Assembly (NCBI GenBank): GCA_963978545.1
Contig: OZ021725.1
Location: 11,795,197 to 11,859,196 of the forward strand
Length of the DNA stretch: 64,000 nt
Source: Linyphia triangularis
Lineage: Eukaryota; Arthropoda; Arachnida; Araneae; Linyphiidae
Reading direction: 5' to 3'
How positions within the stretch are numbered: position 1 is the stretch's first letter; every line of letters begins with the position of its first letter. This document shows positions 23,276 to 34,109 of the stretch, one piece after another. The notes under the pieces are model-generated. The model made no database searches. It saw only the letters and a list, made by a program, of their open reading frames with translations, and was not told the DNA's origin. Both the position numbers and the translations under genes were made by a program.

Positions 23276-23999
23276 CCCTTTCCTCACACATTACTTCACT
23301 AACTCCTAATATTTGAAATGTAATTATTATATTGTATGAGAATTGTCATTATATCTTTAAAGTTATTGAATCATCCTTCCTGCATACTTTTTTTGTTGAA
23401 TTTTTGTGTATTTTTTCCGCAAGCTTTTTTAACGAAACTTTTGGATTTCCTCCTTTTTGCTCTGATCACGCTCATCCCTGGAATCTACAATTGAGGCTGC
23501 AAGTGATGAAGTCGAATTGAGTCTAAGTAATCCGTTGCTATGCTAGATTTTAAGTTTTGACTCACTCTCATCAAATTGAGTTAGATATATAATCCAGCCA
23601 GAAAAATTTGACCATTTGAAATGTTGTATATATTTTTATCCTGTGCAAAACACAGGTAAACATACTCAACAAAATATGCCAGGTGTCTGTAAGTGCAGCT
23701 CTAGCCTCTGTTTTAAAAATGATCAAGAAAATACACTGTACCAAGTTATTAATTTTTGTTTTAAAATAAAACAAAACCTGTACTAAGAGAAAAATTAGCA
23801 GGCATTGAAACAATATAGTGTTATCTACCAAATTGTTCGACAACCGAAATATCGCCAAGTGACATGGATTTAGGAATACGTTTAAAAATTTATTTATTAA
23901 AAATGATCGTGAAAGTCATCAAAGTATCATTTATTTATTCTGATAGAAGTAATTTTTTTTTATTTACTATTAATTATAAAAAAAATTAGCAAAATATCA
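23276..23999. other. No gene seen
   Basis: AT-rich sequence. A 95-codon minus-strand frame (23571-23858) shows no family features. Confidence 0.5.
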
Positions 24000-24488
24000 G
24001 TTCAATGCTTTTTTAATGCGATTGAATGACGGCAAGTCGGTTAATGGTATTCCGTAAAAGAGACCTTTTAGTAACAACCCCGAAATTTGATAGAATACAT
24101 CGACATCGAAGATACCTGCCAAGTTTCAGCCCAGTAGGGTGACGGCAAGGGGGTTAATTAGGCCTCCGCAGATTCCGCTCCCATATGCATTCTAACATAC
24201 GAAAGCAAAGTTCATATAAATGATTTAAAAAGGGTCCAAAGGGAGTTAAAATGTTCTAAACGAGGGATATTCAAATGTCGCATTTCCAATATATTCACAA
24301 TTAGAACTTTTGGCAAAATGTCAACATGGGCAAACATAGATAAAGTATGTTATTCCTATTTTGATAAATCAATTTGTCAGCATCGAAAGGGGGGGATCAA
24401 ACGTCTGGAGTGTGGGATACATGAATGTCTTTTGATTGGTAAAATGCACATGGTAAAATTACGTAGCGAAGCACGGGTATTTAGCTAG
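24000..24488 (+). mobile_element. Helitron-like 3' fragment
   Basis: The block starts with the repeat shared with 6602-6800, then a GGGATATTCAAATGTCGCAT-type unit also seen at 12.4-13.1 kb. It ends GTAGCGAAGCACGGGTATTT then AGCTAG at 24483-24488, followed by T. The CTAG terminus matches Helitron 3' ends. No coding sequence remains. Confidence 0.6.
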
Positions 24489-24689
24489 TATATACACATG
24501 GATTTTTTTTACATTTGAAAATTTTAAATCACTTCTTCTCAGTGTAACTACATTTTCCATTTCCCTATGTGCTTGTTATAGTTTTTAAGAAGAAAAATCC
24601 ATATTTATCTAATTTTAGTACTATCTAATATTCCATGCTCAGTATCAGATTTCATCCTAGAAATGAAAAAGGGCAACTCCTGTTTCCGA

Positions 24690-24871
24690 GGGCCGAACAA
24701 ACGGTATAGTGGTTAGCGTGCTTCTTCTAGACCGCGAGGTTGCGTGTTCGAGTCCCGTGTATGGCATGGATGTTTGTAAATGCATGTTGGCTTGTCTAAT
24801 GACGAATGTTTCGGCGCATTATAGCCCTCGTGTTGCTAACGGCGCCAGATAATCTGAAAACAACCAACCAA
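24690..24871 (+). mobile_element. tRNA-derived SINE, family A, copy 2, with target duplication
   Basis: The head GGCCGAACAAACGGTATAGT, the B box GTTCGAGTCCCG and the tail CTAACGGCGCCAGATAATCT...AACCAACCAA are complete. CCTGTTTCCGA is directly repeated on both sides (24679-24689 and 24872-24882), a good target-site duplication of about 11 bp. This defines the insert as about 182 bp. Confidence 0.88.
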
Positions 24872-24882
24872 CCTGTTTCCGA

Positions 24883-25707
24883 AGGTGGTTTTATTGCACA
24901 TTGCAGACATTTGTATTCGGTTTTTTGTTATAATTTCTGTGTTGTTTCACTTTTTAGTTTTGAATTATTGCTTTTTGAAAAAAATTACTAATGCGGTCGT
25001 GAATCAAAAACTTGTTCAGAAACTCACACAAGATATCTAATTATTTTTAAAATGCTACAGTCCTACTTCTACTGGAATGAGAAAATTATTTTTATAAAAA
25101 AATCTATGCAGTAAAATGCTCATTAAGTATTTATTTTTATAAAAATATTAATTTATAATACTACAAAAATTTAAATAATGAATGTTAAAGATAAGAACTT
25201 TTCACAATCTACACCCCTTGAAAAATTTCCTAAAATTTGAATTATTCAACTAACTTTGATTTTTTTTTTTTTTTTTTTTTTTTTTTAGGCTTCACCATTG
25301 CCAGACGGGAAATAGTATTTCTCCAAATTTAATAAAAATTTTGTGAGATATGTAAAGTTTTCTGACTAAAAATCGTATATTCTATATTCTAAAATTTGTA
25401 CATTATTTTTATTTTCCGAATCAGGTCAATTTCTGCGTCAAAAAGGCGATTTTTCGCCATACATTCCGCTATTATAAACGCTGTAAGACGTTTAAAAAAA
25501 AAAAAAAAATTGGAAATAATCCGAAATTTTGAATGCATTTCTATGATATTTAGTTTTAAGTATAAAACGACCATTTAAAAACAAATTGACAACAGGTAAA
25601 TTACAAAATACATTCCCCCAAATTTAATAGCACGATTTCTCGTGTCCGAACAGAATTTTTTAAAAGCTTACTGTAAACATTTGATGGTTATAGACTTTTA
25701 ACTACCA
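24883..25707. other. No gene seen
   Basis: AT-rich sequence with a T tract at about 25260-25286 and an A tract at 25496-25510. Nominal frames on both strands at 25389-25578 mirror each other across the A tract and are not genes. Confidence 0.5.
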
Positions 25708-26605
25708 TAATCAACCCTTTCAAATTCCTTTCTTTTCTGCGAAAGAAAGCATAGTAAAAGTCTGACGTAAAACGCTTAATCAAAGTACTTTTACTTATGA
25801 AATGGCCCTCCGTACTAATTGACTAGCACTCGGAAAATTTAAAATAGGCCCCTACAATCCACCGACTACTGACGCTCCTCATATCCTCATTCATTCAATG
25901 ATTTCAGTTCCTGGTCTCTACGTTGCTCGTTTGAACATGAATGCGCATGCGTGACAGGCGATTTCAGTGACCCACATATTGCATACTGTTAAGGAATAAA
26001 AACGAAAGTTTTGCGAATTCTTGTGGAAGGGCATTTTTTCGGAAAAAAGCAAAAAGGGCGATATTTTCAATGGAAAAAGGAAAAAAAGGCAAGTTTTTTT
26101 TTTTTTTTTTTAAAGAAATAGGGCAGGTAGGGCGCTCCGCCCCCCCCCCCTCCCCTCGAAAATCGCTTAGGACGAAACGAACTCTAAAGTATTGTTTAAT
26201 ATTTCTTGAAATTTAAAAAATAAAATTTAGTGATAAAAACTGATAAATAATTGGAAATTAAAAAAAAAAAAAAATTATATGCATAGTGCGTGACTCGATA
26301 GACAGTGGTAAGTTGTTGTTTTTTTCCCCCCCAACAATTTTGTCATTGATTGTGTATACAAGTATTGTATCGTGTATTTAAAAATTGAAAGTAAAAAATA
26401 AAATTACTAAAGAGGATTTTAATTTTTTGTGCCAAACAAGTTAATGTTTTTTTTCTTCGGTAGTTTTAGGATGGATTTCAATGGTTTTAGAAGTGGGAAG
26501 ACACATGTGTATTTTCTTGAAAAGCGGGGCGTGCGTCACTCTGCATCTATCCACACTTGTAGCACTGATTTTATGACGTCAATGAACTTCGCACTAGAAC
26601 AAGTA

Positions 26606-28552
26606 CAGGGTTTCCACGAGTCCTTAAGAACTCCTTATTTTAGGTTTTCATTTTTAAGGGCCCTTAAGAACTCCTTATTTTTGATAAATCAGGTCCTTAA
26701 AAACTCCTTAATTTCCCCCTAAAACTGTCTTGTGTTCGCGATTTCCTGCCGGTTTTCGAAACTGCATAAGCGAAATATTAAGTAGAGCCAATCTGTCACT
26801 AAAGCTCAAAATATAGTGATCAGAACACTAAACCTCTCTTCTAAACCAGTTGTTTTTGCCAGCTGAGTGGTGTTTAAATGTTAGGCCACATTCCGGAAAC
26901 AAGCTCCCCTGATAAATTCCTAATCTACGTGTATCGGTTGGCGATTTTTGAAAAATTGAAAGCAAGATCAGAACGTCGCCAATTCATTATGGCGGGTTAT
27001 TCAAAATCCACCAGTAATGAAAAATGGCCGTTAATGCTAAACAATGACTGAAAACTGAATGAATACGAAAATAATCAAGAAAATAAGACATAATATGCAA
27101 ATTCGCATTTGAAATTGTAAAAGGTAGAAAAGGGGAATTTAAGCAAACCAAGTTGCAAGTCTTATCAGACTATTCGTGAAGCAATTAGAGACAAAACAGT
27201 AGTGGCTAAATTTAACTTTGTTTCAGCTGTTGCTATGTTACTACAACCTTTCCTTAAATTCTTTCAAAATGATAAACTCCTCTTGCCTTTTTTTGCAGAT
27301 GAACAGTCAAAACTCGTCATAAAGTGCATAAACTTTTTCCATGTTCTAAAGCAAGATCGTAATACTACTGCAATAGTATTAAAACTTTGTAAGTTTGATT
27401 TTGAGGATTATAATTGTTACTTGTCTACCGACGAAATCAGCATGGGGTTTTTGCTGATAAACTATTAAAAGAAAAATTGGAGACAAATGATGTAAGTGCA
27501 GAGGAAGGCCTCAATTTAACTAGGGGTGTGGAACAATGCACAACTTTGAATTACACTATATTGCTAATGTAGATTTATGTAATTTATCATTTCTTATATT
27601 TTCATCAGTCACTTAGAAAAAATTGCCCGTTTAGCGATATTTTTTGTGATAATTCTTATATAGGTCTTTAAAAAAAAAAATAGGAATTTTGGCGATATAC
27701 TTATCGAAAATTCTTATATTATCGGTGTGTTAAAGTATTAATTAATTAGTGTTAAAGGTATTCGTTTTTCAACTTTTTCATTTTTACGGAAATTTAGGTG
27801 GTGTGGATGTTTAGAACACCTTAAGAGGCATTACCACAGCGATTTTGAAGAAAATCGTTGGAGCTGTTTTTTAGTAATTACGAAAAAACGTGATTTTTTC
27901 AATGGCAGCTACCTTACGCGCAAGCGCAATTTTGACGAAAACCTTAACGGTAGGTCTCATGGCTACCACCAACTCGCACGCCAAATTTGAATATCGTAGG
28001 TTAATTTTTTGGGTGTTATGCTGACCACACACACAGACCAACATTTTTTCTAGATCACTTTTTTGAAATCAGGATGTTCCAAAATGTGGAGAAATGCAAA
28101 AAAAAAAAAATCAAATTTTTTTTTTTTACCGAATGCTATACTTTTATTACCCTATGTATACATATGGGTAATTGAAAGTAAAAACAGATTGTTGTAGTTT
28201 TAATGTAAAAATGTTGCTAACTCTCATGATTAAATCACCATTAAACGATGCAATTGTTCATAATTCATCATGTCTAAATCCTAGACAAATGGTAAAAGAT
28301 AGGAGCAAAAACTGAAGTTTTATGACAGGGTGTCTACTGGTCCCGAATGTCACGAAAATATGCGAAAAAGGAAAAGTGACCCCGAAAAAGTACTGAAATC
28401 GTAAATTTTGTCCCGAAAATCTATCTTTTCCATGGCCGTGATTCCTTTCGCCGATTGTCACGTTACTAAAGGTCCTTAATAAATATTTGTGGGTCCTTAG
28501 AAAGTCCTTAAAAACTCCTTAATTTTCTGTTTGAAAAAATAGTGGGAACTCT
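26606..28552 (+). mobile_element. hAT-like element (CAGGGTTCCCAC family) in the copy B intron
   Basis: Termini are CAGGGTTTCCACGAGTCCTT on the left and, inverted at the right, AGAGTTCCCAC. TCCTTAAGAACTCCTTA repeats lie inside both ends. Copy A has the uninterrupted site (CAAGTATATTG near 1645), and here CAAGTA and AAAGTA flank the insert, so the boundaries are well supported. The interior has a transposase fragment (27136-27468) and what looks like a second terminus at 28326 (CAGGGTGTCTACTGGTCC), so it may itself be composite. Confidence 0.8.
27136..27468 (+). pseudogene. hAT-like transposase fragment
   Basis: The plus frame reads GNLSKPSCKSYQTIREAIRD then VVAKFNFVSAVAMLLQPFLK and FFQNDKLLLPFFADEQSK. 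The pattern of a helix, then F-Q-x-D-K-P-x-x-P-F, is typical of the middle of transposases in one hAT-related group in arthropods and fish. It continues to a stop at 27468, and sense continues in another frame (FADKLLKEKLETND) after a shift. A shorter relative is at 39763-39969. There is no N-terminal zinc finger or dimerisation region, so the fragment is inactive. The assignment rests on recollection of the family pattern. Confidence 0.55.
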
Positions 28553-28948
28553 AAAGTATATTGTATGATTTTCATAAACTTGATCATGTATTGAAGTATT
28601 GCACAAACAATTACTATTATTTTTTTTAATTGCAGGAAAGAAGAAATGCAAATCGTGTCTTATGAAGTTGTGTTCCTTCATAATTATTATGTACTTACTA
28701 AAAATTAGCAATGTTAAATTGGTTGTTGGCAAAAGAAACAAATAAACATACCTACAAATATATAATTCTGAAATCATTTAATCATAATGTGGAAACAAAT
28801 TCATTGGAATGTAAGAGTATGTTCTTCTAAAGCAAGGCTTATTTTTTAAATATACACATGGGAGGAAGCCCTAATATTTGTGACAAATTATAATCAAGCA
28901 AGATAAGTCTCAGAATGTGACACTGGAGAAAAACCACATTCTTGCAAG

Positions 28949-30691
28949 ATGTGTGCCAAATCATTTTCGAATAAGGAACACCTCAAGAGTCATCTCCTCA
29001 CTCACACTGGAAAAAAGCCACATTCCTGTGATATGTGCACCAAATCATTTTTGCAAAATTGTGATCTCAGAAGGCACCTCCTCACTCACACTGGAGAAAA
29101 GCCACATTCTTGTGAGTTGTGTGCCAAATCATTTTCACAAAAGGGTGATCTCAGAAGGCACCTCTTCACTCACAATGGAGAAAAGCCACATTCTTGTGAG
29201 ATGTGTGCCAAATCATTTTCACAAAAGGGTAATCTCAGAAAACACCTCCTCAGTCACTCTGGAGAAAAGCCACATTCTTGTGATATGTGCACCAAATCAT
29301 TTTTGCAAAAGGGTACCCTCAGAAGGCACCTCCTCACTCACACTGGAGAAAAGCCACATTCTTGTGAGATGTGTGCCAAATCATTTTCGCGAAAGGGACA
29401 CCTCAGATTGCACCTCCTCACTCACACTGGAGAAAAGCTACATTCTTGTGATATGTGCACCAAATCATTTTCACAAAAGAGTTCACTCAGAAAGCACCTC
29501 CTCACTCACACTGGAGAAAAGCCACATTCTTGTGAAATGTGCACCAAATCATTTTCAAATAAGGAACAACTCAAGAGTCACCTCCTCACTCACACTGGAG
29601 AAAAGCCACATTCTTGTGAGATGTGCATGAAATCATTTTCAGAAAAGGGTAGCCTCAGATTGCACCTCCTCACTCACACTGGAGAAAAGCCACATTCTTG
29701 TGATATGTGCACCAAATCATTTTCGCAAAAGGGTAGCCTCAGATTGCACCTCCTCACTCACACTGGAGAAAAGCCACATTTTTGTGATATGTGTACCAAA
29801 TCATTTTCAATAAAGAGTAACCTCACAAAACACCTCCTCACTCACAATGGAGAAAAGCCACATTCTTGTGAGTTGTGTGCCAAATCATTTTCACAAAAGG
29901 GTGATCTCAGAAAGCACCTCTTCACTCACAATGGAGAAAAGCCACATTCTTGTGAGATGTGTGCCAAATCATTTTCACAAAAGGGTAATCTCAGAAAACA
30001 CCTCCTCAGTCACTCTGGAGAAAAGCCACATTCTTGTGATATGTGCACCAAATCATTTTTGCAAAAGGGTACCCTCAGAAGGCACCTCCTCACTCACACT
30101 GGAGAAGAGCCACATTCTTGTGAGATGTGTGCCAAATCATTTTCGCGAAAGGGACACCTCAGATTGCACCTCCTCAATCACACTGGAGAAAAGCTACATT
30201 CTTGTGATATGTGCACCAAATCATTTTCACAAAAGAGTTCACTCAGAAAGCACCTCCTCACTCACACTGGAGAAAAGCCACATTCTTGTGAGTTGTGTGC
30301 CAAATCATTTTCACAAAAGGGTGATCTCAGAAGGCACCTCTTCACTCACAATGGAGAAAAGCCACATTCTTGTGAAATGTGCACCAAATCATTTTCAAAT
30401 AAGGAACAACTCAAGAGTCACCTCCTCACTCACACTGGAGAAAAGCCACATTCTTGTGAGATGTGCATGAAATCATTTTCAGAAAAGGGACACCTTAGAA
30501 TGCACCTCCTCACTCACACTGGAGAAAAGCCACATTCTTGTGATATGTGCACCAAATCATTTTCGCAAAAGGGTAGCCTCAGATTGCACCTCCTCACTCA
30601 CACTGGAGAAAAGCCACATTTTTGTGATATGTGTACCAAATCATTTTCAATAAAGAGTAACCTCACAAGACACCTCCTCACTCACACTTAA
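28949..30691 (+). CDS. Poly-C2H2 zinc-finger protein, copy B, 21 fingers
   Basis: The frame encodes 580 residues, all tandem 28-residue C2H2 fingers (C-x2-C-x12-H-x3-H) with TGEKPHSC linkers; such proteins bind DNA in the nucleus. It is open from 28907, after a TAA at 28904, so the first finger is complete only if translation enters upstream of the ATG at 28949; a TCTCAG at 28908-28913 could be a splice acceptor. Helix residues at -1, 2, 3 and 6 vary between fingers: NEHS, QCDR, QGDR, QGNK, QGTR, RGHL, QSSK, NEQS, EGSL, QGSL and ISNK for fingers 1-11. Fingers 12-21 largely repeat fingers 3-11. All zinc ligands are present in all 21 fingers. No KRAB, ZAD, BTB or other effector domain is visible in the window. 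The frame ends at a TAA in the linker after finger 21. Conserved ligands in every unit argue for recent function, but expression is unproven. Confidence 0.75.
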   Translation: MCAKSFSNKEHLKSHLLTHTGKKPHSCDMCTKSFLQNCDLRRHLLTHTGEKPHSCELCAKSFSQKGDLRRHLFTHNGEKPHSCEMCAKSFSQKGNLRKHLLSHSGEKPHSCDMCTKSFLQKGTLRRHLLTHTGEKPHSCEMCAKSFSRKGHLRLHLLTHTGEKLHSCDMCTKSFSQKSSLRKHLLTHTGEKPHSCEMCTKSFSNKEQLKSHLLTHTGEKPHSCEMCMKSFSEKGSLRLHLLTHTGEKPHSCDMCTKSFSQKGSLRLHLLTHTGEKPHFCDMCTKSFSIKSNLTKHLLTHNGEKPHSCELCAKSFSQKGDLRKHLFTHNGEKPHSCEMCAKSFSQKGNLRKHLLSHSGEKPHSCDMCTKSFLQKGTLRRHLLTHTGEEPHSCEMCAKSFSRKGHLRLHLLNHTGEKLHSCDMCTKSFSQKSSLRKHLLTHTGEKPHSCELCAKSFSQKGDLRRHLFTHNGEKPHSCEMCTKSFSNKEQLKSHLLTHTGEKPHSCEMCMKSFSEKGHLRMHLLTHTGEKPHSCDMCTKSFSQKGSLRLHLLTHTGEKPHFCDMCTKSFSIKSNLTRHLLTHT

Positions 30692-30700
30692 GAAAAGCCA
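29105..30700 (+). repeat. Higher-order duplication of finger blocks
   Basis: Fingers 3-11 (from 29105) and 12-21 (from 29861) are near-identical at the DNA level with an offset of exactly 756 bp, nine 84-bp units, through finger 7/16. One extra finger (17, a copy of finger 3) is inserted in the second block, after which the offset is 840 bp (for example 29525 and 30365). This records one nine-finger duplication plus a single-finger insertion or conversion. Confidence 0.9.
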
Positions 30701-31128
30701 AATTTTTGTGATATGTGTACCAAATAATTTTCAATAAAGAGTAACCTCAGAAGACACCTCCTCACTCACACTTAAGAAAAGCCACATTTTTGTGATATGT
30801 GTACCAAATCATTTTCATTAAAGAGTAACCTCAGAAGACACCTCCTCACTCACACTGGAGAAAAGCCACATTTTTGTGATATGTGTACCAAATCATTTTC
30901 AATAAAGAGTAACCTCAGAAGACACCTCCTCACTCACACTGGAGAAAAGCCACATTTTTGTGATATGTGTACCAAATCATTTTCAATAAAGAGTAACCTC
31001 AGAAGACACCTCCTCACTCTCACTGGAAAAAAGCTTCATTGTTGTGACATGTGCTCCAAGTAATTTTCAACAAAGGGAAACCTCAGAATGCACCTCCTCG
31101 CCTACACTGGAGAAAAGCCGATTTGGTG
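30692..31128 (+). pseudogene. Decayed finger units downstream of copy B
   Basis: Five more finger units follow the stop in the same frame. They carry stops at 30725-30727 and in the next linker (near 30773), then three open fingers (30797-31063, SIKSNLRRHLLTHTGEKP type), then a TAA in a last finger (CSK-stop-FSTKGNLRMHLLAY) and a final TGA. They show that the ancestral protein had about 26 fingers and was shortened by a stop after finger 21. Confidence 0.8.
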
Positions 31129-31525
31129 AATGTAATTTTTCTCTGTATGAAATTTTTATAATTTATGTCAATTAACTATAAAATTTGAGAATTGTTAAAC
31201 TCTCAGATAAGTGGAGACATAAGCCAATTAAAATTAAAAAAAAAAACAATTAAAAAAAAAATTTAGTTCCATTTTTCTTACAAATTACACGCGCTTCTAA
31301 AAGTTAAGCTCGGAGCGATAAAATGCGAAAAAATTGACAAGTACTGCTTCGACTGACACAAATTGCTGCAAGTTAGTTGCGCTATGTATACTGATGAAAC
31401 AAAACAAAGAATTACACACACACAGTTAAAAAAAATGTGGAATTTTTATTAACTAAAGAGATGTCGTATTTGCGTTATTAACAAATTGATATATAAATTC
31501 AAAACCAACAACAAAAACTGACCTT
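31129..31525. other. 3' flank of zinc-finger copy B, shared with copy A
   Basis: The sequence after the array (ATGAAATTTTTATAATTTAT and following) matches 3310-3680. It may contain the 3' untranslated region, but no strong polyadenylation signal can be fixed. Confidence 0.5.
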
Positions 31526-32900
31526 AATAGTGTAAGTGTCCACCCCTCACTTGCAAAGCGATCCACGTGTGATCATGCTTGTTACTAGGTGATCAACCAC
31601 TGCAGAATCCAGTGATCGCCATTCCTCCTGTAGAGCAGTTTCTAAATCTTTGAGAGTGGTTGGAGTTTGGAAACATCTACATACAGCACGGCCAAAGGCA
31701 TCCCAAAAGTTTTCAATTGGATTAAGGTCCGACGAGTAAGCCGGCCACTCCATTCGCACAATCCCCTCATTTTCCAGAAATTCGTCAATGATGGCAGCTC
31801 TATGGATACGCGCATTATCGTGCATTAAAATGAAAGAATGACCAACTGCTGCAGCGTAGTGTTTAACAATTTGGTCTAAGACTTCATCTCGATAACATAC
31901 AGCCGTCACAGAACCTCACCTTAAGATGTGCAGGTCAGTGCGATATCCCAATGAAATATCTGCCCTGGCCATAATGCTTTCACCTTAATGCATGATGTTC
32001 TGGGTCCAATTGTGTGTGCCTTGTTCCCTCTAGATCTTTACATGCTTATTGTAGGGCAAATCTTGAGCATCTGTGAGCGTAACGTTGTCCCAATATGACA
32101 CAGTCCAATTCACATGCTGTCAGTGCCACTTTAACCGTGCTCCTTTGGATTGGATTGATAAAGGAACACTAACTCGTGTTAGCCGGGCGTACAGAACATC
32201 TACGTGTAGCCTACGACGAACGGTAGTGGCAGATATCGTCTTACCAATGGCCGCTGCAACCATAGATGTCACACCTGTGGAGAGCGACCTTTGATTCCGC
32301 TTGACTACAACAGCAATAGAAATATATCGACCTTCCGTGGGGGTTGTAACCCTTGGACGACCGACTACTGGTCTTTGGACAACTGTTTGCAGAGTGGCCA
32401 GAGAACCTGGAAATCGGAGATATGTCAGGAAATTGTTTAGAATTTCACCAAACTCACGGAAATTTTCAAATATTCAAAGTGCGTTTTTCTGTTCATCCGT
32501 AATTTGGCGCCATTAACCCCAAGAATTGTGGTGGTAATCGTTACAAGTTTAATGTTACGGAATAATTTAAACTTTTGTTTAACAGCAAAACTTTTTTTTT
32601 TTATAAATTGGCATATTATGCTAAACCATTCATGTTCTATTTTAATCAGAATGTCTACACACCTGAAAAAATTGGGAGACATTTATAAAAAAGTTTGCCG
32701 TAAAATCAGAATTTTTTAAAAATCTGTCAGGGAATAATCAAGGAACTTTTTTTCTTGAATTTTGTGGCCACCCTGGTTTGGGATTATTTCCATAATCGTT
32801 AAATGACGGACTGATGAACGCCTATGAAATGAGCAATATTTGTGATAGAATGTCCTGCTTCAATGCATCCGACAGCTCACCGGCACTCAGAATCTTCCAT
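31526..32900 (-). pseudogene. Tc1/mariner-type transposase remnant (DD34E)
   Basis: The minus strand carries a Tc1-like transposase. The clearest part is an open frame from 31909 to 31547 with FILMHDNARIHRAAI and AYSSDLNPIENFWDAFGRAV. The Asp in HDNAR and the Glu in PIENFWD are 34 residues apart, which fits the DD34E triad. Upstream, in broken frames, are VVGRPRVTTPTEGRYISI, GKTISATTVRRRLH, LKWH and VTLTDAQD (the first catalytic Asp region). Before a nested MITE there is a helix-turn-helix-like CIEAGHSITNIAHF. Stops and frame changes between 31910 and 32390 make it inactive. The left end, TAGTGTAAGTGTCC at about 31526, follows a TA, as expected for Tc1 insertion. The right terminus is unclear. 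Confidence 0.85.
32390..32775. mobile_element. 386-bp MITE inside the Tc1 remnant
   Basis: The left end CAGAGTGGCCAGAGAACCTG and the right end, inverted as CAGGGTGGCCACAAAATTCA, bound an insert that splits the Tc1 transposase between its helix-turn-helix and GRPR regions. GTTTG is present on both flanks. The termini match the element nested at 20451-22075, so it is a short relative of that family. Confidence 0.75.
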
Positions 32901-34109
32901 TCATCTTCTGGAAGCCATAGAAACATGTCTAGCTTGAAAACAAATCTAGTAAACACCTTTCATCAACACTTACATTCAACTCTTGTAACCTTTAACAATG
33001 TCGTCTTCTTGTACAACTGTCTGTTTTGTATATTTCTTGAAGCAAAACCGTGATTGGATGTTACCTAACATGTTTGCATACTTCCTTCTACTTCTACCTT
33101 TGCAGAAAATTTCAGCTTCTTTAATTCAGATTGGTTTACGGAAATTAATATTTTCCCCGGTGTGCTCAACTTTTGGAAGTGAGTGTAGTTTTACACGATA
33201 AGCATATTACAATTGAAATCACAAACTTATTCCCTCACCCGAATTCAAGTACTGGGCAATTCTGTGTCAACTGGTCCTGATCATCTAAAAACTAATTTTG
33301 GAGTAATTAAAAAAATCAGATGCCATCTTACTCAATATAGATGATATTTTGATATCTAATAGGTATTTTCTTTAAAAGTAACTTCGTTATGATTTTTTTT
33401 ATTTTTTACTTTTAATGTAAAATTTTGATATTTTACTGTTTCGGATGGGACACTGCTGTGACGTGGATTTTTCTATTTTAAAGGATATTTTAATTGTGAT
33501 TAAAAACTTGATCATAGGAAAAATTTTTACTGCATGAAACTAAATATATTTAATTTAAAATATTATAACTAGACTCTGAAAATATTTTTAAAAAAAATAC
33601 ATATGTTAAATGTATGGTGTCCCCTCTACAACATTTTTTAATATTTTTTTTACTTTGAAACCATAACAATAAAAAGAATTATCAAACATATTTGTTACTA
33701 CTTTTAAAAAAGTATCTTTGTGTTTAGCATGCAAATTTTTGCTTGAAATAACTTCTAATTAATTAAATGTTAATTTTCAAAAAATATTGCAGAGGGGATA
33801 TTTCATGTCGCAGAGAGGCATATTATTTGTTATTTCTTATAAGTACATTCCTAAACCTACTAGCAAAGTGAATTTTTAATTTTAAATGTGCCCAACAAGA
33901 AGAACCTTTTCTTTACATTTGAAGACCCAAGTTAACACATTAGATCATGGTAGTTGATAGGCACATGTATATGTAGTCAATGAAAATTTGAAATATGAAT
34001 AATGGACTACTTTCTAAAAACAATTTGACAAAAAACAATTGATTTTTTATTTCTTAAAAATATTTAATACTCAATCAATGAAGTATTAAATAAGAAACAG
34101 TTTTTTAAA
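32901..34109. other. No gene seen
   Basis: From 32901 to about 33200 the sequence may still be Tc1 or its flank; TTTTGGAAGTGAGTGTA near 33171 could be a decayed inverted terminus. The remainder is AT-rich with no pattern. Confidence 0.4.

Larger units (their letters stand above)
26308..28635 (+). other. Putative intron upstream of zinc-finger copy B
   Basis: The donor-like CAGTG|GTAAGT at 26307/26308 and the acceptor TTTTTTTAATTGCAG ending at 28635 correspond to the pair in copy A, and the donor is closer to consensus here. Almost two kilobases of transposon lie within it. The conservation of both signals in two diverged copies is the only evidence. Confidence 0.35.
25708..31525 (+). repeat. 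Segmental duplication, copy B (zinc-finger locus)
   Basis: Same order and orientation as 765-3690. It is longer because of a transposon at 26606-28552 and a larger finger array. The upstream block (25720-26600) matches 780-1640 closely, including TGAATGCGCATGCGTGACAG and the acceptor region. Homology to copy A stops at CTGACCTTAA where a Tc1-type sequence begins, so the true right end of the duplication is hidden by that insertion. Confidence 0.9.

Noticed and set aside
28917..30470. Long +1-register frames (207-237 codons) overlapping zinc-finger copy B, and the 305-codon one over copy A
   Set aside because: They are open only because each 84-bp unit lacks a stop in that register; the peptide (LEKSHILVRCVPNHF repeats) has no known fold, while the C2H2 register has all ligands.
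1987..31128. CRISPR-like regular repeats
   Set aside because: The 84-bp periodicity is codon-phased and encodes C2H2 fingers; there are no unique spacers and the genome is eukaryotic.
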